Notes: generated by a model from the sequence alone, not told the origin. DNA of 41,068 nt from Nitrospira sp. (GCA_019636915.1 JAHBWQ010000014.1:1-41068), one strand, 5' to 3'; shown: positions 1-8,335, numbered from the stretch's first letter. Numbers and translations are program-made.

Positions 1-557
1 CGGTCGGAGACATCACTGAAAAGACCCTGTCGGTCACGCGTGTCAGAACCATCAAGAACGTCGACGTCACGATTCCCAACGCCCTGGTCCTCGGTTCGCA
101 CATCATCAACTTCAGCTCATCGTCGATGAAACCGCCGCCGCTCATCCTTCATACGAGCGTGACCATCGGCTATGACGCGCCGTGGCGCAAAGTCCATGAG
201 CTGCTCATTGCAGCGGCCAAGCGGACGACCCATGTTCTGGACACGCCGGAACCCTTCGTCCTACAAACGAGCCTGAACGATTTCTACGTAACCTACGAAG
301 TCAACGTCTATACCGTCGCTCCAAATAAGATGGCCGCTATCTACTCGGAGCTCCACCAGCATATCCAGGACCGGTTCAACGAAGCGGGCCTGGAGATCAT
401 GTCTCTCCCTTACACCCAAATCCGTGACGGCAATAGGACGACGATTCCAGACCAGTATCTCCCGAAAACCTATCAGCCGCCTGGCCTCAGAATTTGGCCG
501 CTCAGTTCACCGCCATCACGTCCTGACTCTTCGCCGACCGGTGGGAATCCCAATTGA
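1..557 (+). CDS. Mechanosensitive ion channel, MscS family (C-terminal part)
   Basis: The gene enters from the left edge and is read in the frame starting at base 3. The first visible residues (about 40) match the end of the MscS beta domain: a turn with TEKTLSVTRVRTIKN followed by the conserved VTIPNALVLGSHIINFS, which in MscS proteins lies in the cytoplasmic vestibule. The rest is the alpha/beta C-terminal domain (VTIGYDAPWRKVHELL) and a proline-rich tail. The pore helix is outside the window. The family opens under membrane tension and releases solutes during hypo-osmotic shock. It converges with the ammonium transporter gene downstream. The family call is firm; the subfamily cannot be told without the membrane domain. 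Confidence 0.88.
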   Translation, partial: VGDITEKTLSVTRVRTIKNVDVTIPNALVLGSHIINFSSSSMKPPPLILHTSVTIGYDAPWRKVHELLIAAAKRTTHVLDTPEPFVLQTSLNDFYVTYEVNVYTVAPNKMAAIYSELHQHIQDRFNEAGLEIMSLPYTQIRDGNRTTIPDQYLPKTYQPPGLRIWPLSSPPSRPDSSPTGGNPN

Positions 558-561
558 TGTC

Positions 562-633
562 ATCCTGCTCGAATGAATGTGCGGCAGGATTTACCAAGGC
601 TACGACACCCGACTTGCGCATTATGCAGTCGGG
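562..633. terminator. Hairpins between convergent genes
   Basis: Two inverted repeats lie between the convergent MscS and ammonium transporter genes: ATCCTGC (562-568) with GCAGGAT (584-590), and CCCGACT (608-614) with AGTCGGG (627-633). The second overlaps the stop codon of the transporter. Neither has a good T-tract, so a termination role is inferred mainly from position. Confidence 0.35.
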
Positions 634-1925
634 CTGGGCTCTTCCTTTCCCGAGCGCATCGGGGGCGCAGTCCGGGCAAGTAGCTCCTTCTGTAACGCTT
701 CGATATCGGCTTTGGCGCCCAACGCAAGCTCTTCCACCTTCCGCTCACTCTCCGGGCCTGGCACATGGGAAAACTCATGGCAGTCTTCATAGGCTTGTTC
801 AGTGGTGCCGGTAGCCCTGATCACTGCGCCGGCGATCACTCCACCGATCACTGCGATGACCAGCGTCAAGGCTATCCCGGTCAGCTGCACGCCGGCAATG
901 CCGGGCACGACAAGTATTGCGCTGAGTCCACCCAGCAACCCCGGCATTCCATGCAAATTGTGGACGCCACAGGTATCGACCAGCTTGAGCTTGGATTCCA
1001 GCATGGGAAGGACAAACACAAACCCGATGACGGACAAGGCGCCGCCGAGCAAGCCGATGGAGAAGGCACCGACCGGCCCTACGAGGTTACAGGTCGAGCC
1101 GATAGACACCCCGCCCGCCAGCGCGGCATTCGCCATATCCACCATCGAAGTTTTCCCCTTGTGAAAATGCGTGCTCAGGAAATAGGTGGCAAGCGTGGCG
1201 CCGCTCAGGGCAAGGATCGTATTCACGACGGTTTGGGGCATTTGCTCGAACGGCACAATCGCCGTCGCAAAGCTCGGCCAGAACAGCCACAGGACCATTG
1301 AACCCAGCATCGCAAAACGATCGGACGTCGGATCGGATTCGATCGGCTGGCTCCGCTGCCGCTCGGTCGTCAGAACCAGAGACACGGCTAGACCGAAATA
1401 CGCGCCGAACGCGTGGATGACGACCGATCCCGCCGAATCCTGGAACCCTTTGGTGAGTCCCGACCCATTGTCCAATACCAGATATTCGTTCAGGGCGTAG
1501 ATAGGCACCAGCAGCAGCGCGAGCAACGCGTACTGAAACACCCGCAATCGTCCGAGCACAGCGCCCATCGCGATCAAGGTGGTCGCCACGGAAAATTCGG
1601 CCAATATCAGCGTTTCCACCGAATGCGTGTTCAGCTCATGACCGACCAGGCCATTGGCCCGCAGGAGCATATACACGGGCAACCCGGTCGCAACCACCAA
1701 GTACGTCCCGGTCGTCGCGCCAAAGCCATACCTTCGCACAAAGACCATGAGAAATCCGAACCCGACCACCAACATGGCCAGGATGTGAATCGAATAGTTA
1801 TATTGCGCGACCAAGCGCGCCTCGTTGATATCACCCGCCGCTTCTTCGGCGCCTACCCAACTTGCGACGCACAGAAGACACAGACTTGCTGCGCTGAGCA
1901 CCTTCAACCAGAAGCTGTTCCGCAT
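621..1925 (-). CDS. Rh-type (Rhesus family) ammonium/ammonia transporter
   Basis: 434 residues with about 11-12 hydrophobic segments after an N-terminal signal-like helix. The Rh signature FGAYFGL (about residues 173-179) follows the first of the twin histidines (H171) and the conserved Asp (D163). The second channel histidine is in LHGMPG (about H325). These residues line the NH3 conduction pore in Amt/Rh proteins. The FGAYFGL form is typical of the Rh branch rather than the AmtB/MEP branch. The ATG is supported by AAGGAGG five bases upstream. The cytoplasmic tail is charged and helical. No GlnK gene is adjacent. Rh50-type transporters are known from ammonia-oxidising bacteria, where they are considered low-affinity, high-capacity carriers; that role here is inference. 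Confidence 0.92.
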   Translation of the reverse strand: MRNSFWLKVLSAASLCLLCVASWVGAEEAAGDINEARLVAQYNYSIHILAMLVVGFGFLMVFVRRYGFGATTGTYLVVATGLPVYMLLRANGLVGHELNTHSVETLILAEFSVATTLIAMGAVLGRLRVFQYALLALLLVPIYALNEYLVLDNGSGLTKGFQDSAGSVVIHAFGAYFGLAVSLVLTTERQRSQPIESDPTSDRFAMLGSMVLWLFWPSFATAIVPFEQMPQTVVNTILALSGATLATYFLSTHFHKGKTSMVDMANAALAGGVSIGSTCNLVGPVGAFSIGLLGGALSVIGFVFVLPMLESKLKLVDTCGVHNLHGMPGLLGGLSAILVVPGIAGVQLTGIALTLVIAVIGGVIAGAVIRATGTTEQAYEDCHEFSHVPGPESERKVEELALGAKADIEALQKELLARTAPPMRSGKEEPSPTA

Positions 1926-2154
1926 GGAGGCCTCCTTGGGCAGTGGGAGTGTGTGGGAAGATTATGGGGGCGCAGTGTACTCCACTCCTAAGCGCTCTTG
2001 TCAAACTTCGCTTGGAGAATACTGAGGAGATTAGTCATCTCACAGACAGCGGGAATCAGAGGAAGTCTAACTAAGTAGCCGATAAACCGTATGAAATACT
2101 GGTTTTGACTGAAATCACCGGCATGCACAAAAATGATCAACGCCGAAAGGTAAT

Positions 2155-3453
2155 TCAGCGTGACCGAGGTGTGGTAGAGGTCTCATCTTTAGGTGGCGGA
2201 GGGCCAAGCGCGCGAAGCTCCAGTCCCTCGATCTCTTGAATGGTTTTTCCCGCTATTCCCTGAAGGTCCCCGTACATACCCGCCGTCGCCTGCATCACCC
2301 GGTCGATCTGTTCTTCCCGTTTCGCCCATTGTTTGGTGATGGTCTTCCTCTCTTTATCGAGATCTTCCTTCATCGTCGAGAACGCCTCGACGATGGCTTC
2401 GACTCGATGGCGAAAGCGGGGACCGGTCAGGTATTGATAGATCATTTCCGTCTTGGTTTGTTGGCCTTCGGACGCTTGTCGCGCCGAGGCGACCTCGACG
2501 AGAGTCTGACGCAGCGCGAGCGCCAAGGGGAACACCGTCTTCGTATGCGTGACCCACACATTCTCGACCAACCCGAATGTCTCGACGTCTTTGGGCAACG
2601 ATTGGCTCACGATAACGGCGATGTCAGACTTGGCGGCCCTCTGATCTTCCCGTAACTTGGCCAGCCATCCATCACTCCAGTTCTTGGTCCGCTTTGATTC
2701 CCAAATGATCGTCCCGCAGCGCTGCCCGTGAGGCCCCGCCACGCGCTGAAGCGCATCCCCGCCATGTTCGCCTTTGGGAACAGGTTCGATCGTGTCCCAC
2801 GGAAACTTCTCCCGTAACAGCGCTTCCAGCTCCAGTTCCTGGACTTCCCCCTGAAGTTGTTGAGAACCCTGCTCGGCCTTCCGCTTCAGCTCTTCGATCT
2901 GCTTCTGCATGGAGGCGATGGTTTGTTCTTTTTCGATGACTTTCAGCCTGAGTCCGTCTTCGGCTTCTTTCTTGGCTTGTTCTCTGGTCGCCGTCAATCC
3001 CTCTTGAACTCGCTTTTCAACCGTCAATTCAAGCTCGCGCTTGGCATCGTCCAACTCGCGCTGCTTGCGCAGGAGATCCGCCTGCGCTTGTTGAGCCTCC
3101 GCCAGCTTAGCTTCCCGCTGTTTTATGACATCCTGTAGATCGGCGACCTCTTTCGATTTCTGGTCCAAGTCGTTCTGAAGCGCGAGCTTGGCCTTTTTCG
3201 CTTCATCGGATGCAATCTTGGCGCGCTCCGACCGAAGCTTCTCGCCGACCTGCTCGTCGATTGTGTGCTGCGCCTTGGAGAGGGCTTCCTCACGCTCGCG
3301 CAAGGCGGCGTCGCGCTTCGACACATCGGCATCTTTCTGGGCGAGACGGGTTTCGTACTCACGCCGAGTGGATTCGATCATCGGAGCCGCGAGAGATTCC
3401 GTGAGTTTGATTTCAGTCCTGCAAGTGGGGCAAATAATCGTTGGATCAGCCAT
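2155..3453 (-). CDS. DUF2130 domain protein (coiled coil plus nuclease-like domain)
   Basis: 432 residues. The N-terminus has one CPTC knuckle (about residues 9-12). Residues about 30-215 are a long, highly charged coiled coil rich in E, K, Q and A. The DUF2130 core follows, with EALLREKFPWD, KGEHGGDALQRV and GTIIWESKRTKNWSDGWLAKLREDQ. The D and the E-x-K pattern in that core resemble the PD-(D/E)xK restriction-endonuclease fold. This suggests DNA binding or cleavage, but the family has no established function. No Shine-Dalgarno is obvious before the ATG at 3453. The gene stands alone between the Rh transporter and a divergent secreted protein. Family membership is firm; function is unknown. 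Confidence 0.85.
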   Translation of the reverse strand: MADPTIICPTCRTEIKLTESLAAPMIESTRREYETRLAQKDADVSKRDAALREREEALSKAQHTIDEQVGEKLRSERAKIASDEAKKAKLALQNDLDQKSKEVADLQDVIKQREAKLAEAQQAQADLLRKQRELDDAKRELELTVEKRVQEGLTATREQAKKEAEDGLRLKVIEKEQTIASMQKQIEELKRKAEQGSQQLQGEVQELELEALLREKFPWDTIEPVPKGEHGGDALQRVAGPHGQRCGTIIWESKRTKNWSDGWLAKLREDQRAAKSDIAVIVSQSLPKDVETFGLVENVWVTHTKTVFPLALALRQTLVEVASARQASEGQQTKTEMIYQYLTGPRFRHRVEAIVEAFSTMKEDLDKERKTITKQWAKREEQIDRVMQATAGMYGDLQGIAGKTIQEIEGLELRALGPPPPKDETSTTPRSR

Positions 3454-3603
3454 GGGCCATCATCATATAACGAGACCTATGTTCGTGCCGTGGCTCGGAA
3501 TATCCCGGTCTTCGCGATATCGATCGGAATGGTGAACACATCCGCTTCGAACGCATACTTCGCTTAAGGAAGAAGATACCGGTTTATCTCATGGAAATCA
3601 TCC

Positions 3604-4668
3604 ATGAATAATCGCGAGAGACGAAACTCTACCAAGGCGTCCCTGTTTCTTCGCCCTGCTAGACTCTCGATCGGCCCTGAGTATAATGATGTCAGTTCAA
3701 TGGCTATGATCGGATCGCTGATACTGCTCTTTGCCCTGTTCTCGCCGCTTCCACATCCACCCTCCTCATGGGCTGGAGTGAGTTATGAGGAAACCCTCAA
3801 ACAACTGGCCGACGCCATCACCGAAGGAGCGATGAAGGCCAAGAAGCAACGCCTTGCTATTCTCGATTTTACAGACTCACAGGGACAGCCCACGATTGTC
3901 GGGCAGTTCCTTGCCGAAGAGCTCGGAACACAACTCATGCTGGCAGGAGACTTAGCGGTCGTCGATCGAACGCTTGTCTACTCGACGCTCAAGAAACTAC
4001 ACGTCGATCGGATCGACTCCGACCATGCACAAGCCGTCCGGCGTGCGGCAAAAGCGATCCGCGCCGACACGTTCGTCAGCGGAATCTCGATCGAGACTCC
4101 TGACGGTTTACAGGTCACCGCCAAGCTGATCGATCCTTCGAACGTCCAGCCCATCGGCGCCGCGCGAGCAACGCTGCCGAAAACAGGCCCCTTGAACTCG
4201 TTCTTCAAAAAAGAAGAGTCTCCACAACCGGAGGGCGCCGTCGAACGTCCTTACGAGCCTGCGCCGCCGATCGGCTTGGGAACGCATCGGAATGAGTACT
4301 ATGAGTTCGTCGTGACGTCGATCGACGAGCAAAACGGTCGAGTGAAATTGGACTTCACGATCGAAAACCACTCCTTGCGCGACCTGAAGCTTCTGTGTCA
4401 TTTACAAGAGACGCTCCTAAAAGATGAACATGGAACGGCATGGCGCCAGGCCATCGAGGACAATCGGGAAGGTCCGTGCGCGCGTGGTCTCGAATTATCG
4501 CCTCGCCGGAAGCGGCGGGCCGTCCTCATCTTCACCGCGTCAGCGGAAGGACCGGCCGCTCAGTTCACCCTTCACTTTTACGAAAAGTTACCAAGGCGGG
4601 ATGCTTCATTCACGATTGATGGGCTGACGCTCGGACCCACATCAGGTCCCGCGGAAAAGACGCCTTAG
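3604..4668 (+). CDS. CsgG/FlgO-like exported protein
   Basis: The open frame encodes 354 residues. Translation probably starts later, at the ATG at 3700 or 3706 (residues 33/35), because a signal-peptide-like stretch (MAMIGSLILLFALFS) begins there; no start has a strong ribosome binding site. The N-terminal half of the mature protein has the CsgG/FlgO-like pattern: LAILDF, a stretch choosing an effector (FLAEELGTQL), VVDRTLV and AIRADTFVSG, then VTAKLIDP. Proteins of this fold form envelope complexes, such as the curli pore CsgG and the flagellar protein FlgO. The C-terminal half (about 230-345) is a beta-rich domain with no name that I recognise. Ten bases separate it from thiD, so they may be cotranscribed. 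Confidence 0.7.
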   Translation: MNNRERRNSTKASLFLRPARLSIGPEYNDVSSMAMIGSLILLFALFSPLPHPPSSWAGVSYEETLKQLADAITEGAMKAKKQRLAILDFTDSQGQPTIVGQFLAEELGTQLMLAGDLAVVDRTLVYSTLKKLHVDRIDSDHAQAVRRAAKAIRADTFVSGISIETPDGLQVTAKLIDPSNVQPIGAARATLPKTGPLNSFFKKEESPQPEGAVERPYEPAPPIGLGTHRNEYYEFVVTSIDEQNGRVKLDFTIENHSLRDLKLLCHLQETLLKDEHGTAWRQAIEDNREGPCARGLELSPRRKRRAVLIFTASAEGPAAQFTLHFYEKLPRRDASFTIDGLTLGPTSGPAEKTP

Positions 4669-4678
4669 AAAGACATAT

Positions 4679-5479
4679 ATGTCGAATACGTTGAAGCAAG
4701 TGCTCACCATCGCCGGCTCGGACTCCGGCGGAGGCGCGGGGATTCAAGCCGATCTCAAGGCCATGTCCGCGAACGGTGTCTTCGCCATGTCCGTGATTAC
4801 GGCGGTCACGGCTCAAAATACCGAGGAAGTGACCGATGTATTCGAGTTGCCTCCCGCTATCATTGCCTCGCAAATCGACGCCGTCCTCGACGATTTCGAC
4901 GTGGCCGCCGTCAAGACCGGCATGCTGTCGTCTTCGGCCATCGTCGACGTCATCGTGCGCATACTGACTCCTCAAAAAGTCGCCAACCTCGTCGTGGATC
5001 CGGTCATGATCTCCAAAAGCGGCCATGCTCTGTTGCAACCGGATGCCGTCGAAGCAGTCAAAGCGAAACTGCTCCCACTCGCCTTGATCGTGACACCGAA
5101 CGTGCATGAGGCGCAGCAACTGTCAGGGATTGAAATTCGGTCATTGGCCGATGCGCGACGAGCCGCCAAAGTCATTCACCGATTCGGATGCAAGCACGTC
5201 CTGATCAAAGGGGGCCACCTCCTCGACAAACGGGCGACCGACTTGCTGTACGACGGGCGGTTTTTCAACGTGTTGGAAGGGGAGTTCATTGAGACGCGCC
5301 ATACCCACGGCACCGGTTGCACGTTCGCCTCTGCCCTGGCCGCGCATCTTGCTCGCGGGCGTTCCGTCCTGGAATCCGCGCAAGCGGCGAAATCGTACGT
5401 CACGGAAGCGATCCGACACGGGTTAGCCATCGGCCACGGGCACGGTCCCACGGATCATTTTTATTTCTTGGAGCGCTAG
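4679..5479 (+). CDS. thiD: Hydroxymethylpyrimidine/phosphomethylpyrimidine kinase ThiD
   Basis: 266 residues, the usual length. ThiD phosphorylates HMP and then HMP-phosphate to HMP-PP, the pyrimidine half of thiamine. The ribokinase-like signatures are all present: GSDSGGGAG near residue 13, VVDPVMISKSGH, TPNVHEA, VLIKGGH, and the anion hole/catalytic HGTGCTFASA near residue 210, with the conserved Cys. It follows the CsgG-like gene by 10 bases and precedes a membrane protein by 12 bases, so it sits in the middle of a probable three-gene transcript, with no other thi gene or TPP riboswitch visible. Confidence 0.95.
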   Translation: MSNTLKQVLTIAGSDSGGGAGIQADLKAMSANGVFAMSVITAVTAQNTEEVTDVFELPPAIIASQIDAVLDDFDVAAVKTGMLSSSAIVDVIVRILTPQKVANLVVDPVMISKSGHALLQPDAVEAVKAKLLPLALIVTPNVHEAQQLSGIEIRSLADARRAAKVIHRFGCKHVLIKGGHLLDKRATDLLYDGRFFNVLEGEFIETRHTHGTGCTFASALAAHLARGRSVLESAQAAKSYVTEAIRHGLAIGHGHGPTDHFYFLER

Positions 5480-5491
5480 GGGAAGAACCGG

Positions 5492-6817
5492 ATGCGCGCA
5501 CGGGGCTATTCGCCTCTCACATTGTGCTTCACAGGTTTCTTCTGGCTGGCCCTTGCGTCGATTCTTGGGCTGGCGATCCTCATCGGGTTGGTTCGCGGCA
5601 CTCCGCTCCCATCATGGGTCCGAGCGCTCCATGTCCATGCCGTTCTGATCGGCGGCGTGGCTCAGCTGATTCTCGGCGGATTGCTGTTGCTCGCCGCTCC
5701 GCCACAGTCGAAGGACCGAGCGGAATCAGACTCTCATCCTTTCGCATTCTGGGCCTTGAACGGCGGTCTGATCGGAATGCTCGCGGGGTTCTGGCTGCGT
5801 CACGACTTGGTCGTCGGCAACGCCGGGCTCGTGGTGATCGCCGCTTTTCTCCCCCTCATCCATCGCGCATGGTTGCGCGGGCGATCGGCCCTGAGTTCCT
5901 CGTTCGGCCGGCCGTGGTACGACACGGTCATTTTCTTTGGCCTTGTCGGCGGATCGGTCTGCGGAGAACTCCTGGCCTTTAGAATCATCCCGGAATTCTA
6001 CGGGTATGTGCGACTGGCTCACATTCATCTTGTCGTGCTCGGGTTCGTGGTATTGGCTTTGATCGGGATGATGCGCCACATCCTGCCGATCGTCTGGAAC
6101 AACCGGCTCACGAGCCCGAAAGTCGAGCAGGCGGGGACGATCCTCCTGCCGATCGGGGTGATTACCTTGATCGGTGGGTTCCTGACGTCATCCGTTCCTG
6201 TGGAAATAGCCGCCGGCACCATTTTGCTGGCCGCCGTGGGGCTCCTGGTCGGCAACCTGTTCAGAACATGGCTCTCTTCCTCCCACACTGGAAGCGCCGC
6301 ATCGGACCATCTCTTGGTTTCGACCTTCTTTCTCCTGTTCACCACCCTGCTCGGCATCCTTGTTGGAGCGAATAGCTTATCGAGTCCACCGGTCTTGCCA
6401 TACGGCACACTCCACCTTGTCGCCTATACCCATATGGCATTTATCGGCTTCATCGTGAACGTCATCATGGGCGCGTTCTCCTATCTTATTCCCATTGCCT
6501 TGGCAGCCGGTCGCGTCGCCGGCCACAAGAAACGCCGCCTCTACCTTGATCAGCTCACCACCATCATCGACCGTTGGAGATCGGCGCAGATCACCACCCT
6601 CTCCCTTGGAACCATGGGGCTCGCCATCTTGGCGGCGCTCACATGGAATGTGCCGTTGAGCTCGATCTACATCCACGCCGCCATGTGGACATGTCTGGCT
6701 CTTCTCTTGACGAGCGTTGTCCTCTTTTCGGTCAAGTTGACCATCATCGCGGCCACGCAGCCGGAGCATCTTGCCGCCCAACATACGCTCTCCGACGAGA
6801 CCGCGCGAATGGGATGA
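5492..6817 (+). CDS. 12-TM heme-copper-oxidase-subunit-I-like membrane protein
   Basis: 441 residues with about 12 transmembrane helices and almost no soluble domains. Several helices carry His in oxidase-like contexts: RALHVHAVLIGG (helix 2), LAHIHLVVLGF with MMRHILP (helix 6-7) and YTHMAFIGF followed by GAFSYLIP. The last resembles the H-x-H...Y-x-x-P helices of CcoN/NorB-like and NnrS-like proteins. The full set of six ligands for heme a/b and CuB is not clearly recognisable, so it may be a non-respiratory homologue. The ATG has GGGGAAG upstream at good distance. It follows thiD closely. No cytochrome or other oxidase subunits are adjacent, and the physiological role is unknown. Confidence 0.6.
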   Translation: MRARGYSPLTLCFTGFFWLALASILGLAILIGLVRGTPLPSWVRALHVHAVLIGGVAQLILGGLLLLAAPPQSKDRAESDSHPFAFWALNGGLIGMLAGFWLRHDLVVGNAGLVVIAAFLPLIHRAWLRGRSALSSSFGRPWYDTVIFFGLVGGSVCGELLAFRIIPEFYGYVRLAHIHLVVLGFVVLALIGMMRHILPIVWNNRLTSPKVEQAGTILLPIGVITLIGGFLTSSVPVEIAAGTILLAAVGLLVGNLFRTWLSSSHTGSAASDHLLVSTFFLLFTTLLGILVGANSLSSPPVLPYGTLHLVAYTHMAFIGFIVNVIMGAFSYLIPIALAAGRVAGHKKRRLYLDQLTTIIDRWRSAQITTLSLGTMGLAILAALTWNVPLSSIYIHAAMWTCLALLLTSVVLFSVKLTIIAATQPEHLAAQHTLSDETARMG

Positions 6818-6842
6818 GCGGCCGTCTCACCTGTCCTCCCGC

Positions 6843-6878
6843 CTGACCACGCAAGCAGATTCTGATACAATCCGGCCA
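6843..6878 (+). promoter_or_regulatory. Sigma70-like promoter giving a leaderless mRNA
   Basis: CTGACC (6843-6848), a 17-base spacer and TACAAT (6866-6871) form a near-consensus promoter. The ATG of the hydrolase begins only 6 bases after the -10 box, so the predicted start of transcription falls on the A of the ATG. The bases between (CCGGCC) contain no ribosome binding site. Confidence 0.55.
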
Positions 6879-7639
6879 TGGAAGAACGATTCTCATTTTT
6901 CGACCCCCATGGGCATCGGGTCGCCTCTCTCTTAACCAGACCCAGCGGCGGAACGGATAAGGTCGCGGTGCTGTGCCACGGGTTTCTTTCCTCGAAAACC
7001 AGCTCAACGAACAACGCGCTGACCCGGATGCTCACAGGCCATGACATCGCCGCGTTTCGCTTTGATTTCTTCGGGCAGGCGGAAAGCGAAGGCCCGTTTG
7101 ATCAGATAACCGTCACCGTGGCCGTCGAACAGGCCATCGCGGCGATCGATGTGATGCGACAGAAGGGGTTTCGGCGCATCGGCTTGATGGGATCGAGCTT
7201 CGGCGGCCTGGTCTCGATCCTGACTGCGTCACAGCGCGCGGACCTGGCGTGCCTTGCGCTCAAATGCCCCGTGGTGGATTTCGCCGAAGAGCTGCGGCTG
7301 GAGTTCGGAGAGGACGGCATGGCGAAGTGGAAAGCGACCGGCACGATTCCGGATATCCTCGGCGGTCCAGATCGAGTCAAACTGCAGTATGCCTTTTATG
7401 AAGATTGTCTGCGGCGGATCGCGTACGACCCCGCTCGATCCATCACGGCGCCGACCGTCATCGTGCAGGGGGACCAGGATGAACATGTCCCGCTTCATCA
7501 AAGTCGACAGCTTTACGAAGCTCTACGAGTCAAGAAACATCTGGAGATGCTCCCAGGCGCCGACCATCAATTTACGAACGGTGCGGACTTCACGCGCATG
7601 ACCCAGACTATTGCCGATTGGCTGACACAACATCTCTAG
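6878..7639 (+). CDS. Alpha/beta hydrolase (serine hydrolase)
   Basis: 253 residues with the full alpha/beta-hydrolase plan: oxyanion region LCHGF (about 32-36), FDFFGQAES, the nucleophile elbow GSSFGG (about 107-112, Ser nucleophile), the acid in VQGDQDEHVP (about 205) and the catalytic His in GADHQF (about 234). It resembles cytoplasmic BAAT/esterase-like or dienelactone-type hydrolases, but the substrate cannot be told. There is no signal peptide. It appears to have its own promoter, with a predicted leaderless start. It is followed by the convergent toxin-antitoxin pair, with the two stop codons overlapping at 7636-7639. Confidence 0.88.
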   Translation: MEERFSFFDPHGHRVASLLTRPSGGTDKVAVLCHGFLSSKTSSTNNALTRMLTGHDIAAFRFDFFGQAESEGPFDQITVTVAVEQAIAAIDVMRQKGFRRIGLMGSSFGGLVSILTASQRADLACLALKCPVVDFAEELRLEFGEDGMAKWKATGTIPDILGGPDRVKLQYAFYEDCLRRIAYDPARSITAPTVIVQGDQDEHVPLHQSRQLYEALRVKKHLEMLPGADHQFTNGADFTRMTQTIADWLTQHL

Positions 7640-8064
7640 GCCAAGTGACCATCCTTATCGACCGACAAAGCAATTCTCACATGGACGGCTGACATGAGGT
7701 GGACTTGGAGGGCTGATCGGATCGCCACGCTCGATGGTGGTGGGCTTGCGCACCTGTAAAAGAAAATCAGCGGCGGCCCGAGGTCGGAGGTGATACGGTT
7801 TCTTCCACCAAGGAAGAGATCGGCTAAATCACGGGTGTTATGGATGACCGATCGACTTCGACCAACGTGTAGCACATGGGAATACACGAAATCCGAGTCC
7901 TTGGAGATTACGACCCGCTGCTCCATGACGGAGATCTGGTTGATAACCGAGTCTTTCGTATGATTGCCTGCGGAAAGATTCAGCGTGTGCGTTGCATCAT
8001 GTCCACGATCTGTAAGAAGAGTACAGAGGCGGCGTGGAAGGTGCGCATCGAGAAGAAATTTCAC
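7636..8064 (-). CDS. DUF5615 PIN-like toxin with a chimeric C-terminus (probably defective)
   Basis: 142 residues. The first 65 or so are a clear DUF5615/Mut7-C-like PIN domain: MKFLLDAHLP, GHDATHTLNL, VINQISVMEQRVVISKDSDF, with the acidic residues expected for an RNase. After about residue 80 the family similarity stops. The family normally ends near 110-120 residues with a hydrophobic strand and helix. Here the tail is Pro/Ser-rich and covers DNA (7719-7776) that in another frame encodes LLQVRKPTTIERGDPI, close to the end of the unrelated gene at 24007-24699. The toxin has therefore probably lost its natural end by recombination. The start overlaps the antitoxin stop by 4 bases. Confidence 0.7.
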   Translation of the reverse strand: MKFLLDAHLPRRLCTLLTDRGHDATHTLNLSAGNHTKDSVINQISVMEQRVVISKDSDFVYSHVLHVGRSRSVIHNTRDLADLFLGGRNRITSDLGPPLIFFYRCASPPPSSVAIRSALQVHLMSAVHVRIALSVDKDGHLA

Positions 8065-8300
8065 GTCAAGGCCAGATGAACACTTTTGGCTGCCAGCATC
8101 TTCCGTGAAAACTCAAGGCACGCCAAAATATCGTCTCGCTCCAGGTCAGGAAACTCAGCCAAGACCTGCTCCACGGAATCGCCCCCGGCCAGATATTCGA
8201 GAATACTTTCTACCGAATACCGCAAGCCGCGAATGCAGGGCTTTCCGTGACAGACCTCGGGATCGACCGTAATGCGTGAAAGCAAATTGTCGCGCAACAT
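8061..8300 (-). CDS. DUF433 antitoxin
   Basis: 79 residues, the typical length. DUF433 signatures are complete: RITVDPEVCHGKPCIRGLRYSV, ILEYLAGGDS, VEQVLAEFPDLERDDILACLEF. The protein is a winged-helix-like DNA-binding antitoxin usually paired with a PIN-like DUF5615 toxin, as here. It overlaps the toxin start by 4 bases (ATGA), the usual translationally coupled arrangement. Translation appears leaderless, because a near-perfect promoter places the +1 on the ATG. Antitoxins of this kind usually repress their own promoter; no operator is obvious. Confidence 0.88.
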   Translation of the reverse strand: MLRDNLLSRITVDPEVCHGKPCIRGLRYSVESILEYLAGGDSVEQVLAEFPDLERDDILACLEFSRKMLAAKSVHLALT

Positions 8301-8335
8301 GGGATTATTCTACAGATCCTCACCATAGATGCCAA
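8300..8335 (-). promoter_or_regulatory. Sigma70-like promoter of the DUF433/DUF5615 module, leaderless
   Basis: Read on the minus strand: TTGGCA (8335-8330), a 17-base spacer, TAGAAT (8312-8307), six bases (AATCCC), then the ATG at 8300. Both boxes match consensus at 5 of 6 bases. The predicted +1 is the A of the ATG, and there is no ribosome binding site. Confidence 0.6.

Noticed and set aside
765..1301. Long plus-strand frames antisense to the Rh transporter
   Set aside because: They are shadows of a clearly coding minus-strand gene in GC-rich codon usage.
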